The notes: generated by a model from the letters alone, not told the origin. A stretch of DNA of 64,000 bases from Branchiostoma floridae (GCF_000003815.2 NC_049995.1:14617564-14681563), one strand, 5' to 3'; numbered from the stretch's first letter, positions 21,067-33,435 are shown. A program made the numbers and translations.

Positions 21067-24000
21067 GGTCTTTTTAGCGAATGCCCACAAACGCCCACTC
21101 TAGAGAAGTCCGCGCTGCACGAATCTCATTTTTTTTGCTTGGAATATGTCCACGTTGTGCTCCCATGTATTAATCCTGAGTTTCAAGTCAATCCATTGAC
21201 CCGAAGTGACATAAATCAAAGTTTTCGATTCTCGATGGTCTTTTTAGCGAACGCCCAGCAAAATGTCTTTTTAGCGAATGCCCACTATATCCACAAAAAT
21301 ATCGACCGTCGCGCAACGACACCTAAACCTACCGCCACAAACATGTTCAAGATGGTGTCCCATTGATGTGTACGGAGTTTCCGTGCTTTACAAGCATTTT
21401 AAGTCCCTGTTTTTGGTCAAAATGTACGGCGACGATACTACCATACTTTAACTATAGCAATTCAAAATGGCGGGCACTAGTCATGTGACCTCCTTGCGGG
21501 ACTGTTCTATAAGTATCGCGGGAGGGACTGTTGTAGCATAGCTTCTCATACAACCATTTTAGAGTGAATTCTGAACAAGATTTTCATTTAATAGTGCTAT
21601 CATCTGACTGATATTTACAATGTGGTCATTTTTTCTGCGCCATTATTACCCAGGTTTGAGGAACTTAGTGCAAATTTGGATATTGATTCACCTCAGTGCC
21701 CAATTAATGTACAAAAGGCTCAGACACATTAGTCTTATAAACCTGAATAGGGGCAGGTAACCAATACTAGAAAAACATAGCTATTTATTATTAACAATAC
21801 TATTTACATTATAATAATAACTCTTGACCAAACTGGACTTTTCTTGTCTTTATTTATCACAGAAACATTGTTACAATGAGGATTTGATTAGATGAGTATC
21901 TGTTACAGTGTGTACAAACTTATTTCAAATACAAAAATGTATTTCGTTTCACTTCCTAAATATTTTTAAAGTATTGGAAGAAGTTGACACATAAACAATA
22001 TTAATTGCATTATTTATGTGCAGTAAAATGTGACCACATGCTATCAATAGCCTAATAAAATGTTGGAACATGGCACAAGCGGGCTCCTCTTCTGAGTACA
22101 GAAAGGAAATATTTTATAACATTTAGTTATGACGTAGAAAATTTCAATTGTAAAATATACCTTTATTAACATTTACAAACAAATTGTTTTTTTCTCTTCT
22201 TAATAAATGACAACAATACAGGTGAGTAAGGTGTGTTTCCTTTTATAACAGGCCAGGTAAGACACCGTACAGGTAAGTAAGGTACGTTTCCTTTTATAGC
22301 AGACCAGGTAAGGCACCGTACAGGTGAGTAACGTGTATTTCCTTTGATTACAGACCAGGTAAGACACCGCACAGATGAGTAAGGCGTCTTTCCTTTGCCT
22401 ATAGACCAGATAGGGCATTATTCAGGTAAGTAAGTTGCTTTACTCACCTGTTTAATACCTATCTGGTCTATAGGCAAAGGAAAGACGCTTTACTCACCTG
22501 TATAATGGCCTATATGGTAGTATATAGGCAAAGGAAAGTTGCTTTACTCACCTGTATAATACCCTGTCTGGTCTATAGGCAAAGTAAAGACATCTTACTT
22601 ACCTGTATAATGGTCTATCTGGTCTATAGGCAAAGGAAAGACACCTTACTCACCTGTTTAATGGCCTATCTGGTCTATAGGCAAAGGAAAGACACCTTAT
22701 TCACCTGTATAATGGCCTATCTGGTATATAGGCAAAGGAAAGACACCTTATTCACCTGTATAATGGCCTATCTGGTATATAGGCAAGGGAAAGACACCTA
22801 ACTTACCTGTATAATACCCTATCTGGTCTACAGGCAAAGGAAAGTTGCTTAACTCACCTGCATGATACCCTACCTGGTCTATAGGCAAAGGAAAGACGCC
22901 TTACTCACCTGTATAATGGCCTATATGGTATATAGGCAAAGGAAAGACGCCTTACTCACCTGTGTAATACCCTATCTGGTCTATAGACAAAGGAAACACA
23001 CCTTACTCACCTGTGCGGTGTCTTACCTGGTCTGTAATGAAAGGAAATACACGTTACTCACCTGTATGGTGTCTTACCTGGTCTGTAATCAAAGGAAATA
23101 CACGTTACTCACATGCACGGTGTCATACCTGGTCTGTTATAAAAAGAAACATACCTTACTTACCAGTGTGGTGTCTTACCTGGCCTGTTATCAAAGGAAA
23201 TACACGTTACTTACCTGTACGGTGTCTTACCTAGTCTGTTATAAAAGGAAACACACCTTACTCACCTGTACGGTGTCTTACCTGGTCTGTACTGAAAGGA
23301 AATACACGTTACTCACCTGTACGGTGTCTTACCTAGTCTGTTATAAAAGGAAACACACCTTACTCACCTGTACGGTGTCTTACCTAGTCTGTAGTCAAGG
23401 AAACACACGTTACTCACCTGTACGGTGTCTTACCTGGTCTGTAATCAAAGGAACTACACGTTACTCACCTGTATGGTGTCTTACCTGGTCTGTAATCAAA
23501 GGAAATACACGTTACTCACCTGTACGGTGTCTTACCTGGTCTGTTATAAAAGGAAACACACCTTACTTACCTGTATGGTGTCTTACCTGGCCTGTAGTCA
23601 AGGAAACACACCTTACTCACCTGTACGGTGTCTTACCTGGTCTGTAATCAAAGGAAATACACGTTACTCACCTGTACGGTGTCTTACCTAGTCTGTAGTC
23701 AAGGAAACACACCTTACTCACCTGTACGGTGTCTTACCTGGTCTGTAATCAAAGGAACTACACGTTACTCACCTGTATGGTGTCTTACCTGGTCTGTAAT
23801 GAAAGGAAATACACGTTGCTCACCTGTAAGGTGTCTTACCTAGTCTGTAGTCAAGGAAACACACCTTACTCACCTGTACGGTGTCTTACCTGGTCTGCTA
23901 TAAAAGGAAACACACCTTACTTACCTGTACGGTGTCTTACCTGGCCTGTTATAAAAGGAAACACACCTTACTCACCTGTATTGTTGTCATTTATTAAGAA

Positions 24001-25130
24001 GAGAAAAAAACAATTTGTTTGTAAATGTTAATAAAGGTACATTTTACAATTTAAATTTTCTACGTCATAACTAAATGTTATAAAACATTTCCTTTCTGTA
24101 CTCAGAAGAGGAGCCCGCTTGTGCCATGTTCCAACATTTTATTAGGCTATTGATAGCATGTGGTCACATTTTACTGCACATAAATAATGCAATTAATATT
24201 GTTTATGTGTCAACTTCTTCCAATACTTTAAAAATATTTAGGAAGTGAAACGAAATACATTTTTGTATTTGAAATAAGTTTGTACACACTGTAACAGATA
24301 CTCATCTAATCAAATCCTCATTGTAGCAATGTTTCTGTGATAAATAAAGATAAGAAAAGTCCAGTTTGGTGAAGAGTTATTATTATAATGTAAATAGTAT
24401 TGTTAATAATAAATAGCTATGTTTTTCTAGTACTGGTTACCTGCCCCTATTCAGGTTTATAAGACTAATGTGTCTGAGCCTTTTGTACATTAATTGGGCA
24501 CTGAGGTGAATCAATATCCATATTTGCACTAAGTTCCTCAAACCTGGGTAATAATGGCGCAGAAAAAATGACCACATTGTAAATGTCAGTCAGATGATAG
24601 CACTATGAAATGAAAATCTTGTTCAGAATTCACTCTAAAATGGTTGTATGAGAAGCTATGCTACAACAGTCCCTCCCGCGATACTTATAGAACAGTCCCG
24701 CAAGGAGGTCACATGACTAGTGCCCGCCATTTTGAATTGCTATAGTTAAAGTATGGTAGTATCGTCGCCGTACATTTTGACCAAAAACAGGGACTTAAAA
24801 TGCTTGTAAAGCACGGAAACTCCGTACACATCAATGGGACACCATCTTGAACATGTTTGTGGCGGTAGATTTAGGTGTCGTTGCGCGACGGCCGATATTT
24901 TTGTGGATATAGTGGGCATTCGCTAAAAAGACATTTTGCTGGGCGTTCGCTAAAAAGACCATCGAGAATCGAAAACTTTGATTTATGTCACTTCGGGTCA
25001 ATGGATTGACTTGAAACTCAGGATTAATACATGGGAGCACAACGTGGACATATTCCAAGCAAAAAAAATGAGATTCGTGCAGCGCGGACTTCTCTAGAGT
25101 GGGCGTTTGTGGGCATTCGCTAAAAAGACC
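21067..25130. mobile_element. Large foldback (inverted-repeat) element, 4.06 kb
   Basis: The left arm 21067-22215 is repeated inverted at 23985-25130 with only scattered differences. Both outer ends are GGTCTTTTTAGCGAATGCCC. This end motif recurs inside the arm (about 21238 and 21265), like subterminal binding sites. The core between the arms is a 51-bp satellite. The frames 21022-21366 (+) and 24831-25157 (-) are the same arm sequence on opposite strands and are not believable genes. There is no transposase. The architecture resembles foldback/TU-type elements of flies and sea urchins, so mobilisation in trans is inferred. Confidence 0.8.
22215..23985. repeat. 51-bp satellite inside the foldback element, ~34 units
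   Basis: Units repeat every ~51 bp. Type A carries GGCCTATCTGGTCTATAGGC (22440-22990 and 22370-22440); type B carries GGTGTCTTACCTGGTCTG (the outer part). Orientation flips near 22436: about four units point one way to the left, about thirty the other way to the right, so the palindrome centre lies inside the array. Since 51 is divisible by three, long frames (for example 22862-23647) run through it. They are repeat artefacts. Confidence 0.9.
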
Positions 25131-26335
25131 CTCCCCTCTGCTTAAAAGCAAGTTCAAACAAACGTTGAACGCTACTGGCTACATTGTGTATTTGTAAAAT
25201 TTACCAAAGCGTTAACCATCTCTAGCCATCGTAGGGTAAGGCTTCACAACCCAGTTAACATAACAATAAGGGCTAACATAACTCTTTGATATAGTATTGC
25301 AATGGAGTAGGCTTATCATTAGTTTCGGTTCCTTTCCAATAGCAGAGCAGTCCTTGACCTATTTTTGTATTATGTGAGTTCTGACATCTAAAAATATATA
25401 CACATAACATACGTTGAACGGTACTGACAACAGCAGAATTTGCCAAAGCGTTAACCATACATGGCCATCTTCTATTGATCACCTCCTTCACATCCGCACA
25501 CTTCGGATCAATCTCAGTCTGGTATTATTGATATTGAAGATATCCAACTGTTGTTGTAGACAAAGAATTGAGCGCTACGGTATTGTTGTTTTACTGCCGT
25601 GATGAAAAGCAACTCTAACACATCAGTTCAGTTCAGTTCATCCTTATCTGGTGACGCTATGAAGTTCTTCCATACGACCCTGTCGCGCATGACAGACAGG
25701 AAGTCTCCGTACCTCAAACGCTACTGGCTACACTATATAATTATAAGAATTACCCAAATTGAAGCGTTAACCATCTGCAGCAATATTTCGTCGAACATCT
25801 CCTCCACATCTACATCATGCACACTTCGGATTATTATGCACCTGGCAATATTGATGCTGAAGATCTTTTTTTGTTAGACAAAGGATTGAGTGTTCCGGGG
25901 CCGTTGTTTATTACTGTCCTGCTGACAAGCATCTCTACACATACTATAACACATAACATAACATAAGTTAAAGCTACTTGCTACAGTAGAATTTACCAAA
26001 GCGTTAACCGTCTGTGGCCATCTTCTATCGATCATCTCCTTCCCATCTCTACACCATCCGCACACTTCGGATCAATCTCAGTCTGGTATTATTGATGTTG
26101 AAGATATCCAACTGTTGTTGTTAGCAAAGAATTGAGTGCTACGAAAGTGTTGTTTATCACTTCTCTGCTGATAAAAACAACTCTTAACACCGGAAAACGT
26201 TGAACACTACTAGTTACAGTAGAATTTACCAAAGCGTTAACCATCTGTAGCCATCTTCTATCGATCATCTCCTTCTCATCGACACCATCCGCACACTTCG
26301 GATCAATCTCAGTACGGCCTTATTGATGGGAAGAT

Positions 26336-26564
26336 TCCCGCATCTAAACCCACTTCCTCACAAGATCACCGGGTCAATCCTCTCCCGAATAGTTCCTGTC
26401 TCGGACGTAACAAGTCACGAAGAAGGGGATTAAACTGTCTGGAGGTGAGGGAGACCGAATCCTAGAGAAACACCCCGCAAGACTTTACCCATTCATCACT
26501 GGATCTCAGGGATATTGGAATTTTGTCTGTGAAATTCTGAACCTGACTGAATCACAATCTCAGG
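26336..26564. other. Intergenic, nothing seen
   Basis: Short unique stretch between the tandem array and a MITE. Confidence 0.4.
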
Positions 26565-26804
26565 CCCCCTTTCCGCAAGACGGCGATCGCGCTGCGCTCC
26601 CACTGCGACCTGAATAGAATGTGTAAAAGCTTCGTTTTCTCGCTGGAAAATATCATACAAAACGTAAAAGTGTGACTGAGAAGACAACAAAACATACAAA
26701 ATGTAAAAAGATTCGTTTCTTTTTTATACATTTCATTGGGCGATCTGCCAAATTTTAGGTCACATGGAGAGCGTGGCGAGTGCGCCGTCCTTGTGGAAAG
26801 GGGG
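26565..26804. mobile_element. MITE family X, copy 1 (240 bp)
   Basis: The ends CCCCCTTTCC and GGAAAGGGGG are inverted, followed inward by (A/G)GACGGCG and CGC blocks on both sides. TGACTGAATCACA occurs on both flanks (26544 and 26811), a possible target duplication. A second family member lies at 57941-58183. Confidence 0.75.
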
Positions 26805-26824
26805 TATAACATGACTGAATCACA

Positions 26825-27240
26825 CTTCTAGCAGTCCTCCTACTGGTTAGGCTCCATGAATTTGATAGGACACACATCTAAGTCTGGAGAATTCGGGACA
26901 TTCTAACCCAGGCCTGTTGATTTCTGCATTTGTGGTGATAACAAGGCACAGGTAGTCCCATAGCCCTATGAGGCCGTAGAGGCAGTGGGTTGTTATCCAC
27001 TGTGTCTGGGGCACGGTACTGCAAGGCAGAGCCAAATCCTCTCTTTTTACACATAGCCATTTACCTCACCAACCGAAGTACCCATTTATACACCTGGGTG
27101 GAGTGAGGAGATTCAAGTTAAATGCATTTCCTAAGGGCCCAAGATTGGCGCCATGACATGATTCGAGCCAAGATTACTAGTCTCTCGGAGTTCAGGTCCA
27201 AATACTCTGCAGTTGCGCCATACAACATCCTCATGGAATC
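26825..27240 (-). mobile_element. SINE-like relic on the minus strand
   Basis: On the minus strand CTTGGGCCCTTAGGAAATGC and CTCCTCACTCCACCCAGGTG match the body that follows the tRNA-like head at 27999-28130 (TTGGGCCCTTGGGAATGGCA, CTTACTTCACTCAG). The head portion is degraded. Confidence 0.5.
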
Positions 27241-27994
27241 CAGGAAGAGTAGCGTTGCCGTATCTATCACCGATCCAATTCAAAACAAACCAGACCAACC
27301 CTTAACCAGAACGACCCCCACAAATGTAGTAAACGTGGCATGGACGAATTGTGTGAGTGAGAACTATATACCATAGTGTTGAGGGCTTTAATAACTGGTT
27401 TTTATTGTGATTCATGAGCTCATACATTCTTGGTTTGTATAATACAGCATATGGAAGAAAAATCCAAGAAGAGATTTAAAAGATGGCAAACCTTGCCCAG
27501 AATAACTAGGCATATTACGCAACTCACCTCTGACGACATAACAATATATGCATCACAAATTCGTCTATTTCCAGCTGAATTTCAAATCATTATAACCATT
27601 TATCTGCACGCAACGCGTTTTGAAAACCAGTGGGCGAGGCTTTGCTGGATACTTGTGATGCGACCAGAGGTGTGTGGTTCAACTTCAGAAATCTCTTTCT
27701 AATTTGCCTTGCATCCCTTCCGGTAACTTCAAGGGCGGGTGAAGAAATACGGGGATTTGGGCGATTCACAAGTAAATCCTATCGAAATGGAACACCGTGG
27801 TCTAAAGCCGTAAAGGCAAGTATCTTTTTTATATGAGAATTGATGGAACTGATGCTCTAGAAACTCTGGTCCCTGCGAATCTTTTATCCTGTCAACGTGG
27901 TGGTATTGTTTTCGATCCGTTTGTGTTTATTTGTGTTCAATTTTTCCCCACTGGCCCAGTTCCAAGATTGTTCCCGGGCTTAGTTGTAACATGA
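27241..27994. other. Intergenic, no gene seen
   Basis: Frames at 27122-27376, 27430-27702 and 27630-27836 overlap or neighbour repeats and show no domain. Confidence 0.4.
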
Positions 27995-27998
27995 GATC

Positions 27999-28140
27999 CT
28001 GTGTGGCGTAACTGGTAGAGCGTTGGGCTCGGAATCTATAGGTCCCGAGTTCGATACCCGCCGTGCCCCCGACGTTGGGCCCTTGGGAATGGCACTTCAC
28101 ACGACCTTCCTTACTTCACTCAGTTGCAAAAATGTTCGGG
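27999..28140 (+). mobile_element. tRNA-derived SINE
   Basis: A Pol III A box (TGGCGTAACTGG) and a B box (GAGTTCGATACCC) lie ~33 bp apart in a tRNA-like head with GTAGAGCG between them. A body follows (TTGGGCCCTTGGGAATGGCA) shared with other relics in this window. Part of the tail recurs at 28245-28300. The anticodon stem no longer pairs, so it is not a functional tRNA. Confidence 0.75.
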
Positions 28141-28309
28141 GAGATAAAAAAATACTACATTATGCATGTACTGTTAATAATACGTTTTGTACTGTTGATT
28201 TAAGTTACTAACTTTAGTGCAATGCCACAAGACAGGTACGATGGATGCGGAAGTCACGTCACACGATTTCCCTCACTTCACCCAGGTGTACAAATATTCA
28301 AAAAGGTAA

Positions 28310-29235
28310 ACAAGACTTTCTTCTGTCATACCTTTTGTCTGTACTATTGATGTAAGTTGCTGACTTGAGGGCAATGCCACAAGACGTGTACCTTGGATGC
28401 GAAAGTTGAGCTGGTCTGCGTCCAAATTTCGTCAGCAAGCTGGTAGTAGGTGAAGGTTGGTACATGCTCAAAGCCAGGAACCCATAAATGACATTTGTCA
28501 GAGATGGATGTAGCTGTGTTACATTTTGTCAAGGAATTTTCATTATAAAGTTGGGTTAGAGGGGTATGCAATGTATGGCAATGTATGTCTCTGAAAACTT
28601 TCTGAAGTACTTGGCACGATTTTCACGTGAAGAACTGCATGCAATCAACAAGTTATGTGTTGCTTTGCCAATATACACATATTAGTCAGTCTGTAAGGCA
28701 AAAGGTACTATCGACTGCACACAGAGACAAACTTTTACACCAGTCCTCCTCGTCCTTGAAATACCTTTAACACACTAAGTATAATCAATGACAATACGTA
28801 GCAAATCAATGCGTTAATAAGTATCTAATAACACAAATCTTCACGAGAAGGATACGCATTAGTAGAGGATTACTGAATTCAATATCATGGGTAATCCCAA
28901 AGGGTGAGGTTGATTTGTGACGCCATAATCTTTTGCTATCCTAATCTGTTAATTGTCATCTACTCTAGCATTATCGGCTAATGATGCTTTTGGTTACCAA
29001 ACGGAGAAATTTCGATCATTTTTGGATCATCTACCTCTAATTTTATAGTCTGTTTATAGTCTGAAACTGTATGTTCGGTTTTTATTGTTACTGAAATATA
29101 TTTTCTTATAGGTAAAAGAAGTAATAGATATGGTTACTAGAGGTGTGGGAGTGCTAACAAGAATGGGATTGTTTGTCTATAAAGTCTGCAGACTTCCAAC
29201 TCCTCGAACTAGCCCTCCTCTGAGAATTGACCAAA
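28310..29235. other. Intergenic, nothing clear
   Basis: A GACTTGAGGGCAATGCCACA-type segment (28360) repeats 28215-28240, a further echo of the SINE tail. No gene. Confidence 0.4.
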
Positions 29236-29365
29236 ATTTGCTCATATTGAGAAACATATTAAAGTCTTATATCTAGTAATTTTCTCATATTGAGAAACAT
29301 ATTAAAACCTTATACTTAGTGATTTGCTCATATTGGGAAACATATTAAAGTCTTATATTTAGTGC
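29236..29365. repeat. Three ~56-bp tandem units
   Basis: TTGCTCATATTGAGAAACAT followed by ATTAAAGTCTTATA recurs three times. Confidence 0.8.
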
Positions 29366-31431
29366 TTAAGCTGCATGAAATATTGGACATGATGTTGGCT
29401 GATATCAATATCCCAAAGTGCCCAACTTTCCAAATTGGCACGCCCGATCTTCTCTTCTGCACGGATGGAGCTGCATATTACTGATATACTTTATTGGTTT
29501 TCATCAAAGGATATTGTTGGATAGAGTCCAAACATTGTGTTCCAGTAACCATGAGCGTTTACCTCAACTCCTTGAGGTTGATCTAAAACTAAAGAAAACC
29601 GTTCTAATATGATGACTTCTTGACTTTGGCCACATCAACCAGGTAAATGAAAAATTAAGTTCAAGACAACATGGTGCCCTTCCTAGGTACCAAAATTATC
29701 ATAGAGAAAGTCGGCAGACATTGTGTTCCAACCAACATAAGCCCATCCTACGCGTAGACTTTGTGGTCGTTAACCTCGACTCTCTCTGTATATATGAGGC
29801 TGATTTATAAAAGAAAATCAGTAGTATAGGATTCTGTCACCCGTGAAAAAAACAGGTTGGTATGTAAAACTGTGCGCAACCACAACTTTATTTTTACCGA
29901 CGTTTGAGTGGACGTCCCTCACCTTATTCACATCAATTCTGGCTAGTTCATTTTATACACAGCGACAAGTATTGTATATTGATTCTTTTTATCCAGGACT
30001 CTGTCACTATAGAAACCAGTCTTTGCAGCTTCTAACACAATGGTAACAGACATGGACAAAGCTGAATATTACTGACATACGTTATTGGATTTCATCAAAG
30101 GATATTGTTGGATAGAGTCCAGAAACTGTGTTCAAGCCACCATTGGAAGTAAACCCTCCTGCCTGCAGACTTCGTGTACATTGACCTCAACTCAATATGA
30201 TATGATATATCAGTCTTATAGGACTTTGTCACCCGTGAAATAGTTTCAACAGGTACGTATGTCACACTGTACACAGCGATAACTGTATTTTCCCTGGCGT
30301 TTCAGTGACCGTTCTGCACCTTCTTCATGGCAATTCTGGTCAGTTCATATTGTGCACAGCGACACGTATTGCACGTTGAGTCTTTTTATCCAGGACTCTG
30401 TCATTATAGAAACTAGCCATTGCAGCTTTCAACACAATGGTAACAGACATGGATAAAGCTGAACATTGCTGACATACGTTATTGGTTTTCATCAAGAAAT
30501 ATTGTTGGATAGAGTCCAGAAACTGTGTTCAAGCCACCATTGGAATGGGTCCCTCCTGCCTGCAGACTTCGTGTACATTGACCTAAGCTCAATATGATTA
30601 TACAATATCAGTCTAATAGGACTTTGTCACCCGTGAAATAGTTTCAACAGGTTGGTATGTCACAGTACACAAACACAACTTTATTTTTACCGACAATTCG
30701 GTGACCGTCTGTCACATTCCTTAGGGTGTTTCTGACTGTACAGATCGAAGAGTATTCTACAACAGTCTGTTTATTCGGGACTCTGTCATTATAGAAACCA
30801 GCCATTGCAGCTTCTAACACAATGGTAACAGACATGGATGAAGCTGAACATTACTGATATACTTTATAGGTTTTCATCAAAGGATATTGTTGGTTAGAGT
30901 CCAACATTGTGTTCAAGCCACCATGGGCCACTTCTCCCCGCAGACTTTATGGTCATTCACCTAAACTCAATATATCAGTCTAATAGGTCTTTGTCACCCG
31001 TGAAATAGTTTCAACAGGTTGGTGTTTCTCCGTACACGACCACAAATTTATTTTTAGTGACCGTCTGTAATCTTTCTCATGGTAGGTTTGACTGGCTCAC
31101 ATTTTACACAACGACAATTATCTTTATTCAGGACTCTGTCACTATAGAATCCAGCAGTCATTGCAGCTTCTAACACAATGGTAACAGACACGGATGAAAC
31201 TGCATATTACTGACATACGTTATTGGTTTTCATCAAAAGATGTTGTTGGAGAGAGTCCAGAAACTGTGTTCAAGCCACCATTGGAATGGGTCCCTACTCC
31301 CTGCAGACTTTTTGGTCATTGACCTCAGCTCAATATGATATACAATATCAGTCTAATAGGACTTTGTCACCCGTGAAATAGCTTCAACAGGTTAGTATGT
31401 CACTGTAGACAGCCACAACTGTATTTTCCCC

Positions 31432-31464
31432 GACGTTTCAGTGACCGTTCTTCACCTTCTTCAG
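31432..31464 (-). ncRNA. Hammerhead-ribozyme-like core 1
   Basis: On the minus strand: CTGAAGA, stem GGTGA/TCACT around a 7-nt loop, then GAAAC and the cleavage triplet GTC. All core positions of the hammerhead consensus are met. Flanking stem I is weak (two or so pairs), so activity in isolation is uncertain. Confidence 0.5.
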
Positions 31465-31808
31465 GGCATTTCTGGCTAGTTCATATTGTACACAGCGTTA
31501 AGTATTGCACATTTAGTCTTTCTATCTAGGACTCTGCAGCTGTCATTATAGAAACCAGTCATTGTAGCTTCCAACACAATGACAACAGACACGGATGAAG
31601 CTGAACATCACTGATATACTTTATTGGTTTTCATCAAAAGATATTGTTGGATAGAGTCCAGAAACTATGTGCAAGTCACCATCCTCTCTGCAGACTTTGT
31701 TGTCGCTAACCTCAACTCAATATATCAGTCTAGTAGGACTCTGTCACCCGTGAAGTAGTTTCAACAGGTTGGTATGCCACAGTACGCAACTACAACTTTA
31801 TTTTTACC

Positions 31809-31841
31809 GACGTTTCGGTGACCGCCCTTCACCTTCCTCAG
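31809..31841 (-). ncRNA. Hammerhead-ribozyme-like core 2
   Basis: On the minus strand: CTGAGGA, stem GGTGA/TCACC closing a 7-nt loop, then GAAAC and GTC. The core is perfect. The side expected to form stem I is shortened by a small deletion relative to other units. Confidence 0.5.
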
Positions 31842-32814
31842 ACTGGTTCAAATTGTACACATCTCTCTCTCTCTTTATCTCTCTCTCCCTCTCTCTCTCT
31901 CTTTATTTCCCTCTCTCCCCTCTCTCTTTCTATCTCTCCCTCTCTATCTCTCCCTTTCTCTCTATCTCTCCCCTCTCTCTCTCCCTTTCTCTCTCTCTTT
32001 CTCTCTCTCTCTCTTTTCTCTCTCTCACTTAAGGTGTGACTAAATAGTCCTGAATAAACAGAGTCATTTCTTTTTACACTACCACAACTTTATTTTCACC
32101 GACCTTTAGGTGACCGCCCTTCACCTTCTTCAGGCTGGTTCATATTGTACACAGGACACATCTAGCAGCGGTGCAATGTGCACCAGTCGTAATTTCCCCG
32201 AGGAAGGTGACAGACGGTCAGCGAATCGCCGGGGAAACTTTGCAGACGTTTCGGTCGTTTACCTCTCCCTCTCTCTCTCTCTCTCTCTCTCGCGCGCTCA
32301 TATATGTATATAAAAAATCAGTCGAATAGGATTCTATCACCCATATAATAGTTTCAACAGGTTGGTATTAAGCTGTACACAACCACAACTTTATTTTTAT
32401 TGACGTCTCTCACCTTCTTCAGGTCAATTTTGACCGGTTCATATCGTACACAGGACACATATGGCTGCGGTACAATGTGCACCAGTCGTAATTTCCACGA
32501 GACAGGTAACAGACGGTCACCGGACGGTCGGGGAAAATAACTTTGCAGACTTTGTAATCGTTCTCTCATTCTTATATATAAAAAATATAAAATCAGTCGA
32601 ATAGGATTTTATCACCCATGAAATAGTTTCCACAGGCTGGTATGTCACACTGTGTAAAACTACAACTTTATCTTTACCGACGTTTGGGTGTCAACTTCCT
32701 CAGGGCAATGTGCACCAGTCGTAATTTCCCTGAGTAAGGCGACAGACGGTCAGCGAATCGTCGGTAAAGATAACTTTGCAGATTTTGTGGTCATTCACCG
32801 GCGCCTCTCTCACC

Positions 32815-32876
<62 letters not shown>

Positions 32877-33090
32877 GTCTCCCTCTCATGTATATAAAAA
32901 GAAAATCAGTCTAATAGGATTTTATCACCCATGAAATAGTTTCAACAGGTTGGTATGTCACACTGTGCACAACTACAACTTTATCTTTACCGACGTTTGG
33001 GTGTAAACATCCTCAGGGCAATTCTGACTGGTTCATATTGTACACAGGACACATCCAGCTGCGGTACAATGTGCACCAGTTGTAATTTCC

Positions 33091-33123
33091 CTGAGGAAGG
33101 TGACAGACGGTCAGCGAATCGTC
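33091..33123 (+). ncRNA. Hammerhead-like core on the opposite strand, one core base changed
   Basis: CTGAGGA, stem-loop around GTGAC/GTCA, then GAATC (GAAAC expected) and GTC. Similar plus-strand versions occur at about 32204 and 32731. The array therefore carries hammerhead-like cores in both orientations. Confidence 0.35.
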
Positions 33124-33139
33124 AGGGAAAATAAATCTG

Positions 33140-33435
33140 TGGTAGCCGGTGCAATGGCCTAGTGGGTAGAGTGTTCGCCTTGCATTCGGAAGGTCGTAAG
33201 TTCGATCCCGGCCGAGCCATACCAAGGACTATAAAAATGGTACATGCTGCTTTCTCTGCTTAGCACTCAGCATTCGGGAAAGAGTATGGAAGTTGAACAC
33301 ACACCACTACCAGTGGACTAGCCCCCTGCTGTAGTGATTGCGTTGTGTGTGGCCCAGGGCTAATGAAACAGCGATGGGCACCGCCCTATGCGCCAGAGAT
33401 GGGCACCGCCCTTGAAGCGGGAAGGGTTTAACTTA
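33140..33435 (+). mobile_element. tRNA-derived SINE, second family
   Basis: The tRNA-like head has an A box (TGGCCTAGTGGGTAGAG) and a B box (AAGTTCGATCCC), followed by a ~200-bp body with an internal GATGGGCACCGCCCT duplication and the tail GGGAAGGGTTTAACTT. It sits at the end of the hammerhead array. Confidence 0.8.

Larger units (their letters stand above)
20875..26335. repeat. ~235-bp tandem array hosting the foldback element
   Basis: AATTTACCAAAGCGTTAACC begins units near 20881, 25197, 25436 (one change), 25750 (diverged), 25990 and 26220. Each is followed by CATCTTCTATCGATCATCTC, CACACTTCGGATCAAT and GAATTGAG-GCTAC-type blocks. The array is interrupted from 21067 to 25130 by the foldback element. 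Confidence 0.75.
29455..33135. repeat. Retrozyme/Penelope-like tandem array with hammerhead-like cores
   Basis: A ~390-bp unit is marked by CATCAAAGGATATTGTTGGA at about 29505, 30090, 30492, 30877, 31235 and 31634. Shorter derived units follow to 33135, marked by TTTCAACAGGTTGGTAT. Almost every unit has CGACGTTTCGGTGACCG-like then CACCTTCTTCAGG-like sequence, which on the minus strand reads CTGANGA, a stem-loop, then GAAACGTC: the hammerhead ribozyme core. Dinucleotide runs, (CT)n at 31860-32030 and 32263-32293 and (TG)n at 32815-32875, sit between units. No protein is encoded. Confidence 0.7.

Noticed and set aside
21022-21366. ORF repeated as an inverted copy at 24831-25157
   Set aside because: Both are the same foldback arm; the frame includes the repeated transposon end motif and has no domain.
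22505-23843. Long open frames (up to 261 codons) with repeating YLVCNQRKYTLLTC-like peptides
   Set aside because: The 51-bp satellite has a unit divisible by three, so open frames arise in several frames and on both strands. No start context, domain or codon bias.
27122-27836. Cluster of three plus-strand ORFs
   Set aside because: Partly overlaps a SINE relic; frames overlap one another and show no conserved motif.
28000-28075. Functional tRNA gene
   Set aside because: A and B boxes are present, but the anticodon and acceptor stems do not pair properly and a SINE body follows directly.
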